A stretch of 64,000 nt of DNA from Pusillimonas sp044464525 (lineage in GTDB: Bacteria > Pseudomonadota > Gammaproteobacteria > Burkholderiales > Burkholderiaceae_B), in NCBI RefSeq assembly GCF_044464525.1, contig NZ_JBIQLE010000001.1, positions 207,169 through 271,168 of the forward strand. Direction: 5' to 3'. The notes beneath the pieces are model-generated. The model saw only the letters and a program-made list of their open reading frames with translations, was not told where the DNA came from and searched no databases. Made by a program: the position numbers and the translations under genes. This document shows positions 52,908 through 61,811 of the stretch, in pieces (position 1 is the first letter of the stretch; every line of letters begins with the position of its first letter).

Positions 52908-54062
52908 ATGAGCGCCGACCTGTTGTTTGAGACTCTGGAAGCCGGCGCAGGCCGGCGCATCGGCGTGGCGGTGTTGAACCGACCGCAAATTTTGAACGGA
53001 ATTTCGCTTGAGATGTGTCGGGCGCTTGATGAGCGCCTTCAGCTTTGGGAACAGGATGATTCCATTGCACTGGTCGTATTGACCAGCAAGGGCGAGAAGG
53101 CGTTCTGCGCCGGCGGCGATTTGCACCGTTTACACGCCTCTATGCAAGAGGCCAGGCCCGGCGACCCTTGGAGCAATGAATACGCGCGCGAGTTCTTCGC
53201 TGTGGAGTATCGGCTTGATTATCGTATTCATCGCTATTCCAAGCCTGTGTTGTGCTGGGGCAGCGGCATCGTCATGGGGGGCGGAGTCGGCCTGATGATG
53301 GGAGCCAGCCATCGCGTCGCAACGGAAACCACACGCTTTGCCATGCCGGAAATTACCATCGGAGTCTTCCCGGACGTAGGCGGAAGCTGGATGCTCGAAC
53401 GCCTGCCCGCCGGCATAGGGATATTCCTGGCCTTGACGGGCGCACAGCTTGGCCCGGCGGATTGCCGCCACCTTGGATTGGCAGACTATTGCCTGTACTC
53501 GGCCGGCTGGCCCGTTGTCACGGAAGCGCTTCGTAATACCGCCTGGTCGGACAATCGCCATGAAAACGACATATTGCTGGATAAGCTGTTGCGGTCAATG
53601 TCTGTGTCAGACATAGGGTCGCCAGGCCCGTTGCAGAAGCACTATGAACGTATCGCCGAGCAATGCGATGGTCCCGACTTTGAAGCGATCTGCAGGGGTC
53701 TTACGGATTGGCATGATGCCTCCGACCCCTGGCTGGCCCGTGCCGCTCAGACCTTTTTGCAAGGGTCGCCCGGGTCGGCGCGGTTGGGTTTCACGCTGCA
53801 AAAGAAAGCGCGAGGCATGTCCCTGGCTCAAGTGTTTCGCATGGAATATACGGCTATGCTGCAACGGGCGGCCAGTGACGATTTCAGGGAAGGCATACGC
53901 GCGCTGCTGGTTGACAAGGACATGACTCCACGATGGAAACCGGCCTCTATCCAAGAGGCTGACAGCGAGTGGGTCGAGCAGTTCTTCGTGCCCGGCTGGC
54001 CCGATGGAACGCCGCACCCGCTGGCAGACCTGGAAAGCGCAGAACCGAGCGCCGAGCTTTAG
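52908..54062 (+). CDS. Enoyl-CoA hydratase/isomerase family, 3-hydroxyisobutyryl-CoA hydrolase-like
   Basis: 384 residues, longer than crotonases and typical of HIBYL-CoA hydrolases. Oxyanion-hole motif GIVMGGGVGLMMGAS and the catalytic Glu in MPEITIGVFPDVGGS are seen. It probably acts in valine catabolism or an acyl-CoA shunt. Convergent with ygfZ, overlapping by four bases. A GC-rich hairpin (52858-52874) lies before its start. Confidence 0.88.
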   Translation: MSADLLFETLEAGAGRRIGVAVLNRPQILNGISLEMCRALDERLQLWEQDDSIALVVLTSKGEKAFCAGGDLHRLHASMQEARPGDPWSNEYAREFFAVEYRLDYRIHRYSKPVLCWGSGIVMGGGVGLMMGASHRVATETTRFAMPEITIGVFPDVGGSWMLERLPAGIGIFLALTGAQLGPADCRHLGLADYCLYSAGWPVVTEALRNTAWSDNRHENDILLDKLLRSMSVSDIGSPGPLQKHYERIAEQCDGPDFEAICRGLTDWHDASDPWLARAAQTFLQGSPGSARLGFTLQKKARGMSLAQVFRMEYTAMLQRAASDDFREGIRALLVDKDMTPRWKPASIQEADSEWVEQFFVPGWPDGTPHPLADLESAEPSAEL

Positions 54063-55015
54063 GCTTCGCCGCTGTTGTCGATGTGATAGGGCAGCGGATG
54101 CAGGGCGATATGGGGGCCGTCGATCGAACCCAGGCGATATTGAGCGGCGCCTATGTCTGCCAGATGCACTTCGAGCAGCATGTGGGTGCGGCCGTCGTGG
54201 GCAGCCGCATTGACGATCCGCCCGCCGGGCGATTCGGGCCGTTCGGTGTCGTAGATATCGGTGCCGGCCAATAAGGCCGCTTCAGCGGCCGAATCGGCAA
54301 CGCCATAGGCCATGCGCCGCTTTACCGTGCCGCGATAATGGCTGCGGGCGACCACTTCCTGGCCGGGATAGCAGCCTTTGGTGAAGTTGACGCCATTGAT
54401 GAGATCGAGGTTGAGCGTTTGCGGGATGAAAACGTCTTGGGTGGCGGATTCGATCCACGGCAGGCCGGCCGCAATGTCGGCGGCTTGCCATGCGGCAAGC
54501 ATGCCGGTTGCGTCGTCGGGCGAAGGCGCGCCGGCCTGGGTGACGAGCCACCAGCGCTGGATGTCTTCGTTTGCGCTGGGGGCGCTGATCCATATGCCCT
54601 GATCAGTTTGCACGACCGACCACGCCGCAGCAGGGTCAGGCGGCGTAAGGGATGCGACGCCGGCCCCCGCAGGGTGGGTTGGAAGGCTTACGCCCAGCAC
54701 GGAGGCTGGGGAGATTTCAAGCTTGACCTTGGCCCGCAGGACGAACATGGTCAGCCTTTTTACCAGGGCGGGCGCCACATCGGCCTTGACCAGGATGATC
54801 AGATCATCGGCCTGCTTGGGGTCGCGCAAGATAATCAGGGTGGCCAGCAGACGGCCTTTGGCCGTGCAATAGGCTGCCAAGTGAGCCTGGCCGGGCGGCA
54901 GGCCGGTGATGTCTTGGGTAAATTGACCATGCAGGAAATCGGCGGCGTCAGCGCCAGATGCGCGCACCACGGCAAGATCGGTAAGGGGGGCGGAAAAAGC
55001 AGAGGAATTATTCAT
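54059..55015 (-). CDS. ygfZ: Tetrahydrofolate-binding YgfZ/GcvT-like protein
   Basis: 318 residues with the signature KGCYPGQEVVAR around residue 225. Assists repair or assembly of Fe-S clusters in a folate-dependent way. The start at 55015 gives the family N-terminus; a longer frame to 55144 overlaps mltG. Confidence 0.93.
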   Translation of the reverse strand: MNNSSAFSAPLTDLAVVRASGADAADFLHGQFTQDITGLPPGQAHLAAYCTAKGRLLATLIILRDPKQADDLIILVKADVAPALVKRLTMFVLRAKVKLEISPASVLGVSLPTHPAGAGVASLTPPDPAAAWSVVQTDQGIWISAPSANEDIQRWWLVTQAGAPSPDDATGMLAAWQAADIAAGLPWIESATQDVFIPQTLNLDLINGVNFTKGCYPGQEVVARSHYRGTVKRRMAYGVADSAAEAALLAGTDIYDTERPESPGGRIVNAAAHDGRTHMLLEVHLADIGAAQYRLGSIDGPHIALHPLPYHIDNSGEA

Positions 55016-55143
55016 GGAAACCACAGGTCTTATAGCGGGTAAGGCGTAAAACTGAACGCCGTACCGTTTATGATAACGGCAATTCCCTACCATGCCGTAG
55101 CAGGGTCGGCAGGTCAAGGGCCATGGGCTACACTTTAAGATCA

Positions 55144-56157
55144 ATGAAACGCAGATTCGGCTTATTCCTTTTATACAGTTTGCTTCTTGTCGCGCTTGCC
55201 GCCTTTGTGGCTGCTGCGGGCGCTTGGTATTGGTCTATGCAACGAGCAGTCCCCATGAACGCCGAGCGTGTCGACTACCTTGTCGAACCGGGTAGTTCTC
55301 CGCACAGTGTTGCGCGTGCCATGAATGAAGCCGGCATCAAGATCGACCGCAGGGCTTTCGTTGCGTTGGCCCGGCTAACCGAACTCGACCGCCAGCTCAA
55401 GGCAGGCGCCTACGAGGCCAGGCAGGGCGATACGCCCTGGCAATTGCTCGAGCGCATGGCGCAGGGCGATATGACGCTTACACGGCTTACCCTGGTCGAG
55501 GGCTGGACCTACCGGCAGATTCGCGATGTGCTGCGCGCCAGCCCCGAGGTAAAGCAAACGCTGGAAGGCGTATCCGACCACGAGCTGCTTCAGCGCCTGG
55601 GCGCCGAACAAACCCATCCCGAGGGGCTTTTTTATCCTGATACCTATGTCTTTACGCCGGGCACGAGCGATTACGACATTCTCAGGCGCGCCCATCACGC
55701 GCAAATGCTTCAGTTGGACAAGCTGTGGGCGGAACGTGAACCTGATTTGCCCTTGTCCGACCCCTACGAGGCTTTGATACTCGCCTCGATTGTCGAGAAG
55801 GAAACCGGCCACAGTGCCGACAGGACGCGAGTGGCGGGTGTCTTTATCAACAGATTGCGCATCCGCATGCCGCTGCAGACCGACCCGACGGTAATATACG
55901 GCATGGGCGATGCGTACGACGGCCGCATTCGAAAGCGTGATCTTCAAGCCGACACGCCTTGGAACACGTATACGCGCGGCGGCTTGCCTCCGACTCCAAT
56001 CGCCAGCAGCGGACTGGCCTCGCTGTATGCGGTGCTTCACCCCGAAAAACATAAATATCTTTATTTCGTGTCGCGCGGAGACGGCACCAGCGAGTTTTCC
56101 GAGACGCTGGTGGCACATAACCGTGCCGTGGCCAAATACATACTGGGACGACGCTGA
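55144..56157 (+). CDS. mltG: Endolytic transglycosylase MltG
   Basis: 337 residues: one membrane anchor (about 7-30), then the YceG/MltG domain with the ASIVEKETGHS motif holding the catalytic Glu and a C-terminal P-x-x-P-I-A-S-S-G-L-A-S-L run. Cuts nascent glycan to end chain growth. An alternative ATG at 55123 adds seven residues. Its stop overlaps the tmk start. Confidence 0.95.
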   Translation: MKRRFGLFLLYSLLLVALAAFVAAAGAWYWSMQRAVPMNAERVDYLVEPGSSPHSVARAMNEAGIKIDRRAFVALARLTELDRQLKAGAYEARQGDTPWQLLERMAQGDMTLTRLTLVEGWTYRQIRDVLRASPEVKQTLEGVSDHELLQRLGAEQTHPEGLFYPDTYVFTPGTSDYDILRRAHHAQMLQLDKLWAEREPDLPLSDPYEALILASIVEKETGHSADRTRVAGVFINRLRIRMPLQTDPTVIYGMGDAYDGRIRKRDLQADTPWNTYTRGGLPPTPIASSGLASLYAVLHPEKHKYLYFVSRGDGTSEFSETLVAHNRAVAKYILGRR

Positions 56158-56810
56158 TGGCTACCCGACGAGGCTGCTTTGTGACGCTTGAAGGGCTGGA
56201 TGGCGCCGGCAAAAGCACCCACGTGCGCGGCCTGGTCGAGCATTTGCAAGCCCGGGGCCTTGATGTGGTTTGCACCCGCGAGCCGGGCGGCACCGAAATG
56301 GGCGAGGCCTTGCGCCAGATCGTGCTGACCCGGCCCATGCAGCTTGAAACCGAGACGCTGCTGATGTTCGCCGCGCGGGTCGAGCATTTGCGCACAGTTA
56401 TCGAGCCGGCCCTCGAGGCGGGCAAATGGGTGGTTTGTGACCGCTTCACAGACGCCACATACGCCTATCAGGGCGGCGGGCGCGGCCTGGGTACGCAGCG
56501 GGTCGAAGCGCTTGAGCAATGGGTCCACCCCCATATTCAGCCCGACCGAACCTGGCTATTCGACGTGCCCCTTGAGACAGCGCGCGAGAGGCTCTCCCGA
56601 GGCCGTGAACTTGATCGTTTCGAGCAAGAGGGCGCTGATTTTTTCGAACGTACCCGCAACGCCTATCATGATCGCGCCCGTCGCGACCCTGGTCGCTTCC
56701 GTGTATTGGATTCCAGCAGGCAGATCGAACTCGTGCGCGCCGAACTAATTTCACAGGCCGAAGAGCTCGAGCAAGCGTGGCGTGACGGCCTCCACGGGGA
56801 TGGGGCATGA
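56157..56810 (+). CDS. tmk: Thymidylate kinase
   Basis: 217 residues with the P-loop LEGLDGAGKSTHVRGLVE and DRFTDATYAYQGGGRGL. Phosphorylates dTMP. Between mltG and holB with overlaps of one and four bases. Confidence 0.98.
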   Translation: MATRRGCFVTLEGLDGAGKSTHVRGLVEHLQARGLDVVCTREPGGTEMGEALRQIVLTRPMQLETETLLMFAARVEHLRTVIEPALEAGKWVVCDRFTDATYAYQGGGRGLGTQRVEALEQWVHPHIQPDRTWLFDVPLETARERLSRGRELDRFEQEGADFFERTRNAYHDRARRDPGRFRVLDSSRQIELVRAELISQAEELEQAWRDGLHGDGA

Positions 56811-57865
56811 GTACGTTGCCGAGCTTTTTGCCGTGGCAACGAGAGCGGGCCGGGCAATGGCTCGAGCAGCGCGAACGTTTCGCACATGCTTGGTTGATCC
56901 ACGGGCTGGCAGGCATAGGCAAACGCCAATTCATTCTTGCAGCCGCAGCCGGCTTATTGTGCGAATCGCCCGCCAAGGGCATTGCTTGCGGCGCGTGTCC
57001 GGCGTGCGCCTGGGTGGCTTCCGGGAACCATCCCGATTTGCGGCGCATACGGCCTGACGCCGTGGCCGCCCAAGAGGGTGAAGATACGAGCGATATCGCT
57101 GAAACGGGTACAACCAAAAAAGCGCCTTCCCGAGATATTCGCGTTGAGCAACTGCGGTCGCTGCACAGCTGGTTCAACACGGCCACCCATCGCGGAGGCT
57201 GGCGCGTAGCAGTGCTGTACCCGGCCGAATCCCTGAATTTAATTTCGGCTAACGCCTTGCTGAAAGTGCTTGAAGAGCCCCCGCCCAATACGGTCTTCCT
57301 GCTTGCGGCGGACGCTCCCGATCGCCTTTTGCCCACCCTGGTATCGCGCTGTCGGCGCCTGCCATTGCCCGTGCCGGCCGCCGAACAGTGTCTGCCTTGG
57401 TTGCGAGAGCAGGGCGTATCCGATCCAGCGCCCTGGCTGGCTGTTGCCGGCGGAGCCCCGCTGTTGGCGTTGGAGCGGTCGCAGGCAGACGCTCATGCCT
57501 GCCCCGCCTGGCTGGAGCAGTTGCTGCAGTCTCTTGCGCAGGGCCGCTCTCCGGAAATCGGTCCTGTAGCCGATTTGCTTGAACAGCAGGCGCCATTGTC
57601 CTGGATCGATTATCTGCAGCGTGTCTTTGTCGACCTTTCGTTGTCGGCTGTTCAGGCGCCTGTGCGTTATTTTCCCGAACAAGAGGCGAAAACTCGCGCC
57701 ATTGCGCATCTTGCTGATCCGCAGCGATTGGCCGAGGCTGCCAAATGGCTTGCTTCGCAACGCGCCGTGGCGGGCCACCCGTTTAGTGCCAAGCTTTTCA
57801 CGCACTCCATACTGCAACGCGTGGCCCAAGCTTGCGGCCCTGTTCTTTCAAAAGAATCCGTTTGA
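56807..57865 (+). CDS. holB: DNA polymerase III subunit delta prime
   Basis: 352 residues: clamp-loader fold with zinc-binding-type cysteines (CGACPACAW), the NALLKVLEEPPPNTVFLL sensor region and a C-terminal helical domain. Part of the clamp loader. ATGA overlap with tmk. Confidence 0.96.
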   Translation: MSTLPSFLPWQRERAGQWLEQRERFAHAWLIHGLAGIGKRQFILAAAAGLLCESPAKGIACGACPACAWVASGNHPDLRRIRPDAVAAQEGEDTSDIAETGTTKKAPSRDIRVEQLRSLHSWFNTATHRGGWRVAVLYPAESLNLISANALLKVLEEPPPNTVFLLAADAPDRLLPTLVSRCRRLPLPVPAAEQCLPWLREQGVSDPAPWLAVAGGAPLLALERSQADAHACPAWLEQLLQSLAQGRSPEIGPVADLLEQQAPLSWIDYLQRVFVDLSLSAVQAPVRYFPEQEAKTRAIAHLADPQRLAEAAKWLASQRAVAGHPFSAKLFTHSILQRVAQACGPVLSKESV

Positions 57866-57867
57866 AT

Positions 57868-58638
57868 ATGTTTGTAGACTCTCATTGCCATCTTGATTTC
57901 CCGGAACTTGCCGAAAATCTGCCCGACATACTTGAGCGCATGCGCACCAACCAGGTTGGCCATGCATTGGTGGTCAGCGTCAATCTGCCCCAATGGCCCG
58001 GCCTGATGGACATAGTCACGCCGCATCCGCAGCTTTACGCGTCGGTCGGGGTTCATCCCGACTATGAAGACACGCCCGAACCTCGTTCTGAACAATTGGC
58101 CGAAATGGCCCAACACCCCAAGGTCGTTGCCATCGGCGAGACGGGTCTGGACTATTTTCGTCTGGCCGAGCCGCTTGAGTGGCAGCGCGAACGCTTCCGC
58201 ACGCATATACGCGCTAGCCGCTTGAGCGGCCTGCCGCTCATTATCCATACACGCTCGGCCAGCGAGGACACCCTTCGCATCATGCGTGAAGAGGGCGCGG
58301 ACGAATTTGGCGGGGTGATGCATTGCTTCACCGAGTCTTGGGAGGTGGCCCAAGCCGCCATGGAGATGAATTTCTACATCTCCCTATCGGGCATTGTCAC
58401 CTTCAAGAAGGCGGTCGAATTGCAAGAGTTGGCTGCGCTCGTGCCGTTGGATCGTCTGCTTATCGAGACAGATTCACCCTTTCTGGCACCGGTGCCGCAT
58501 CGGGGCAAAACAAATGATCCATCCAAGGTGATACATGTGGCCGAGAAAATTGCCGAATTGCGCGGCCTGCCGGTTGCCGATATTGCAAAAGTAACCAAGG
58601 AAAATTTCTTTAGGCTTTTCAATAAGATAAAGAATTAA
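57868..58638 (+). CDS. TatD-family metal-dependent hydrolase
   Basis: 256 residues. Metal ligands are visible: HCH in VDSHCHLDF, Glu in IGETGLDYF, His in IIHTRSA and the later His/Asp in MHCF and ETDSPFLAP. It matches the YcfH branch seen after holB. Putative deoxyribonuclease. Confidence 0.96.
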   Translation: MFVDSHCHLDFPELAENLPDILERMRTNQVGHALVVSVNLPQWPGLMDIVTPHPQLYASVGVHPDYEDTPEPRSEQLAEMAQHPKVVAIGETGLDYFRLAEPLEWQRERFRTHIRASRLSGLPLIIHTRSASEDTLRIMREEGADEFGGVMHCFTESWEVAQAAMEMNFYISLSGIVTFKKAVELQELAALVPLDRLLIETDSPFLAPVPHRGKTNDPSKVIHVAEKIAELRGLPVADIAKVTKENFFRLFNKIKN

Positions 58639-58743
58639 ATTAAGGTTAATTATCTAAAGTAATTTATTTAAAGTGTTTTATTTAAAGTAATTTATTAAAT
58701 ATTTTACATTAATAAAGTAATATAACTATTTGATTTTAAAGAA
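58639..58743. other. AT-rich leader before the ankyrin gene
   Basis: 105 bases of about 85% A/T with repeated TTATTTAAAGT-like blocks (58655-58692), in sharp contrast to the GC-rich flanks. It likely holds the ankyrin gene's promoter or binding sites for an AT-binding nucleoid protein. Confidence 0.6.
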
Positions 58744-59631
58744 ATGAAATCTTTCTTTGTTCCGATCTTAAGCGCTATTTTACTGATGTTCACTTGTCAG
58801 GCCGCCGCGGCATCCACACCCAGCGATTGGGGTGTGGATATTGCCAATGACCGCGTCGAGCAGGTTCGTAACCACCTGGCGCTGGGCGAAGACCCCAACG
58901 CGGTGGACGCCGAGGGCCAGCCGGCCATCATGCAGGCGATACAAGACGGGGCTTGGAAGGTTTACGACCTTCTCGTGCGGCATCGTAAAATCAACGTCAA
59001 TGCGGTTAACGGACATAACGAAACACCCCTCATGTATTTGTCGGTTATCGGGCAGACCAAGCGGGCCGCCGATTTAATCGCCAAAGGCGCTGAAGTCAAT
59101 CGCCTGGGTTGGGCTCCGCTGCACTATGCCGCCTCCAAGGGCCATCTGGAAACCGTCAAGCTGCTTCTTGCCAACAAGGCGATGGTGAACGCGCCCTCGC
59201 CGGACGGTACCTCGCCGTTGATGATGGCTGCCTATAGCGGTAGCGAAGAGGTTGTGCGTGCGCTGTTGAATGCGGGCGCTGATGCAACGGCCCGCAATCT
59301 GCGTGGCGAGGATGCCGCAGACTGGGCGCGCCGCAAGAACCATAATCAACTGGCTGCACAACTTGATGACCTCACCGATCGCGTGCTCAGGAGCCGGGCG
59401 GCGAGGGCGGCGGGCTCAGGGGCCGCCGCGTCCGCTACGACTCCCGCCGGAGCCGATCCGTCGGGGCAAATACATATGCTGGATACGACCAAGGGCGCGC
59501 TTCCCGACGCCGTGCAGCGTCGCGAGCAAGCCCAGCCCCAAGCCGACGGCTCTTCCCAAGCCGCCGAAGACAGCGGCTCGACCTCACGCTACTTCGACCT
59601 GGACCGCTTCGACCGAGAAGACGGATATTGA
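58744..59631 (+). CDS. Exported ankyrin-repeat protein
   Basis: 295 residues. An N-terminal signal sequence (MKSFFVPILSAILLMFTCQA, cleavage near A-A-A-S) is followed by four to five ankyrin repeats (about 30-215; GWAPLHYAASKGHLETVKLL, DGTSPLMMAAYSGSEEVVRA), then a low-complexity Ala/Ser/Gln tail ending in acidic SRYFDLDRFDRED. Probable periplasmic protein-binding module; partner unknown. Confidence 0.9.
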   Translation: MKSFFVPILSAILLMFTCQAAAASTPSDWGVDIANDRVEQVRNHLALGEDPNAVDAEGQPAIMQAIQDGAWKVYDLLVRHRKINVNAVNGHNETPLMYLSVIGQTKRAADLIAKGAEVNRLGWAPLHYAASKGHLETVKLLLANKAMVNAPSPDGTSPLMMAAYSGSEEVVRALLNAGADATARNLRGEDAADWARRKNHNQLAAQLDDLTDRVLRSRAARAAGSGAAASATTPAGADPSGQIHMLDTTKGALPDAVQRREQAQPQADGSSQAAEDSGSTSRYFDLDRFDREDGY

Positions 59632-59645
59632 GCCGTGAAAGACGG

Positions 59646-60491
59646 CTATCCAGGCAGGAACTGGGGCTTAAGGATGCCCTGCAATTCGGTGTAAGGGATG
59701 GACAGTTCGGGCTGGCCGTGCGAGTAGGGGGCTATTTGGTATGAATCGTACTTGACCACCAGGCCGGAATCGGTCAGCGCAAAGTTTTCGCTTGTTTGAA
59801 ACGGCCACAGCCTGTCGTAGGCAGCCGGGTCGCGCTGGGCGTCGGGGTTGGTTGCCAGCCAGCGTCGGTGCGCTGCGCGCAGGGCTTCTTCGTAGCGGCC
59901 GTGGGCGCCGGGCTGCAGGATGTCGGCCATTCCCAACACCTTGCCCGTTGTGTTGTTCCAGTTCAGAAATTGCGTGGCCGTAATACCGTGGGCCGCGCCG
60001 GTGTAGTACTGCCATGTGTTCAGTTCGATGACGGTCAGGTTCCGGCTTCGGTAGCGCGCTTTTGCCGAGAATACGGTCGAATCTCGTGGCGCCGCCGTTT
60101 GCCAGAAGTAGTCCTCGTACTCTTGAAGCGTGGTGTACGGCTGGGGCGAATCGGCGCTGATGCCGGTCATGACAGCCAAGGCGTGGTCGACGAGCTGGGT
60201 AAGTATGGGTACGCCGGGAAATACCAGCGAATCTACTTCGATTTGAGGGCACTCGCCCTTGCAGCCGGGTTTTGTCCGCTTGTATTTCAGCGGCTGGGTG
60301 AACTGGCCCTGTTTGCTGCTTTCCTGGGCGATCTGGTCGGCGGGTATCAAGGTGATGTTTTCGCGGGGACCGCCGGCGCAGGCCGCCAAGGTGGCCAGGC
60401 ACGCCAGCCCCAGGGCGATGCGGGACGAACGCGGCCAGCCGGTGGGCAAGCCAGGCTTCAAGGCGATGCGTGGAACGATATCGAGGCTCAT
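59646..60491 (-). CDS. Lipoprotein with RsiV-like (DUF3298) domain
   Basis: 281 residues. A signal peptide with lipobox LAACAGG predicts acylation at Cys near residue 38. The C-terminal part (FALTDSGLVVKYDSYQIAPY followed by IPYTELQGIL) resembles the RsiV/DUF3298 domain, and the middle matches DUF4163 in pattern. No sigma factor lies beside it, so an anti-sigma role is unsupported. Confidence 0.78.
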   Translation of the reverse strand: MSLDIVPRIALKPGLPTGWPRSSRIALGLACLATLAACAGGPRENITLIPADQIAQESSKQGQFTQPLKYKRTKPGCKGECPQIEVDSLVFPGVPILTQLVDHALAVMTGISADSPQPYTTLQEYEDYFWQTAAPRDSTVFSAKARYRSRNLTVIELNTWQYYTGAAHGITATQFLNWNNTTGKVLGMADILQPGAHGRYEEALRAAHRRWLATNPDAQRDPAAYDRLWPFQTSENFALTDSGLVVKYDSYQIAPYSHGQPELSIPYTELQGILKPQFLPG

Positions 60492-60506
60492 GACCGGTGT
60501 GGATTC

Positions 60507-61205
60507 TTATCGAACGGTTTGCGCGTTTTGGCCGAACAGTATTTTACGGGCCTCTTCGTCGTGTACGGTGGGCTGGCTATTGACCGTTTTGGCCACCTCG
60601 TAGGCACGAATGGTTGCCGGGCGCACGGCAATGGCGTCGAACCAGCGCTTCAGGTGGGGGAAATCGGCGAGGTTCTGGCTTTGTTTCTCGTGGGATACGA
60701 TCCAAGGATAGCTGGCCATATCGGCGATGGAATATTCACCGGCGACGAACTCTCGGTCGGCAAGGCGTTTGTTCAATACCCCGTACAGGCGGCCGGTTTC
60801 GCCTACGTATCGATCGATGGCATACTGGATTTTTTCGGGTGCATAGCCATTGAAATGGTGGTTTTGCCCGGCCATGGGGCCCAGGCCGCCCATCTGCCAG
60901 AAGAGCCACTGCAGGGTGTCGGTGCGGCCGCGCAGGTCGGCCGGCAGGAAGCGCCCGGTCTTTTCGGCCAGGTATAGCAGCATGGCGCCCGATTCGAATA
61001 CCGAGATGGGTTCGCCGCCGCCGGCGGGGGCATGGTCGACCATGGCCGGAATGCGATTATTAGGCGCAATTTTAAGAAAGTCGGGCTGAAACTGCTCGCC
61101 CTTGCCAATGTTGATGGGAATCAACTTGTAGTCCAGGCCGGTTTCCTCAAGGAACAGGGTGATTTTGTGGCCGTTCGGGGTGGTCCAGTAATACAGATCG
61201 ATCAT
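60507..61205 (-). CDS. Glutathione S-transferase (YfcG/YghU-like)
   Basis: 232 residues: thioredoxin-fold N-domain (MIDLYYWTTPNGHKITLFLEE) and helical C-domain. The TPNGxK motif is that of nu-class YfcG/YghU disulfide-bond reductases. The AAGGAAAC ribosome site sets the start at 61205. It follows the glutathione peroxidase gene on the same strand by 16 bases. Confidence 0.92.
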   Translation of the reverse strand: MIDLYYWTTPNGHKITLFLEETGLDYKLIPINIGKGEQFQPDFLKIAPNNRIPAMVDHAPAGGGEPISVFESGAMLLYLAEKTGRFLPADLRGRTDTLQWLFWQMGGLGPMAGQNHHFNGYAPEKIQYAIDRYVGETGRLYGVLNKRLADREFVAGEYSIADMASYPWIVSHEKQSQNLADFPHLKRWFDAIAVRPATIRAYEVAKTVNSQPTVHDEEARKILFGQNAQTVR

Positions 61206-61221
61206 GTGTTTCCTTGGCGTT

Positions 61222-61704
61222 TCATGACAGTGCTTTTTCGATATCAGCACGTAGTTCGTCGGGGGTGGTGGACGAGCCGTAGCGTTCAATGACCTGGCCC
61301 TTTCGATCAACCAGGAACTTGGTGAAGTTCCATTTGATGGCCTTGGTGCCTAGAACGCCGCTTTTTTCTTCTTTGAGCCAGTTGTACAAGGGATGAGCGT
61401 GAGGGCCGTTCACCTCGATTTTCTCGAATAACGGGAAGCTGGCTTTGTAAACGGTGGAGCAGAACGTGAGAATGTCGACGCTATTGCCCGGCTCTTGGTT
61501 GCCAAACTGGTTGCAAGGAAAGGCCAGAACGCTGAACCCACGGTCTTTATAGTCGCGGTACAAGGCTTCGAGGCCTTCGTACTGGGGGGTGTAGCCGCAC
61601 TTGGAAGCGACATTGACGACAAGGGCGACTTGGCCCGCGTAGTCGGAAAGATCGACGGGTTCGCCGGTAATGGACCGGGCCTGAAAAGAATGAAGCGAAT
61701 TCAT
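61222..61704 (-). CDS. Glutathione peroxidase family (thiol peroxidase)
   Basis: 160 residues. Peroxidatic cysteine C36 is in NVASKCGYT, the second active-site region is LAFPCNQFGNQEPG, and KWNFTKFLVD completes the triad. Reduces peroxides, with thioredoxin or glutathione. Co-oriented with the GST gene as a redox pair. The frame extends to 61809 but lacks the family start there. Confidence 0.95.
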   Translation of the reverse strand: MNSLHSFQARSITGEPVDLSDYAGQVALVVNVASKCGYTPQYEGLEALYRDYKDRGFSVLAFPCNQFGNQEPGNSVDILTFCSTVYKASFPLFEKIEVNGPHAHPLYNWLKEEKSGVLGTKAIKWNFTKFLVDRKGQVIERYGSSTTPDELRADIEKALS

Positions 61705-61811
61705 GGTGCCCCACACGCAAAAAACATCGTAGGCCCGGGCGCGCCACAACTGTGGCGCGCTAGTCGGGAGCCGATTGTTTACTTTACCAGCGGTAGGGGT
61801 TGCGGGCAATC

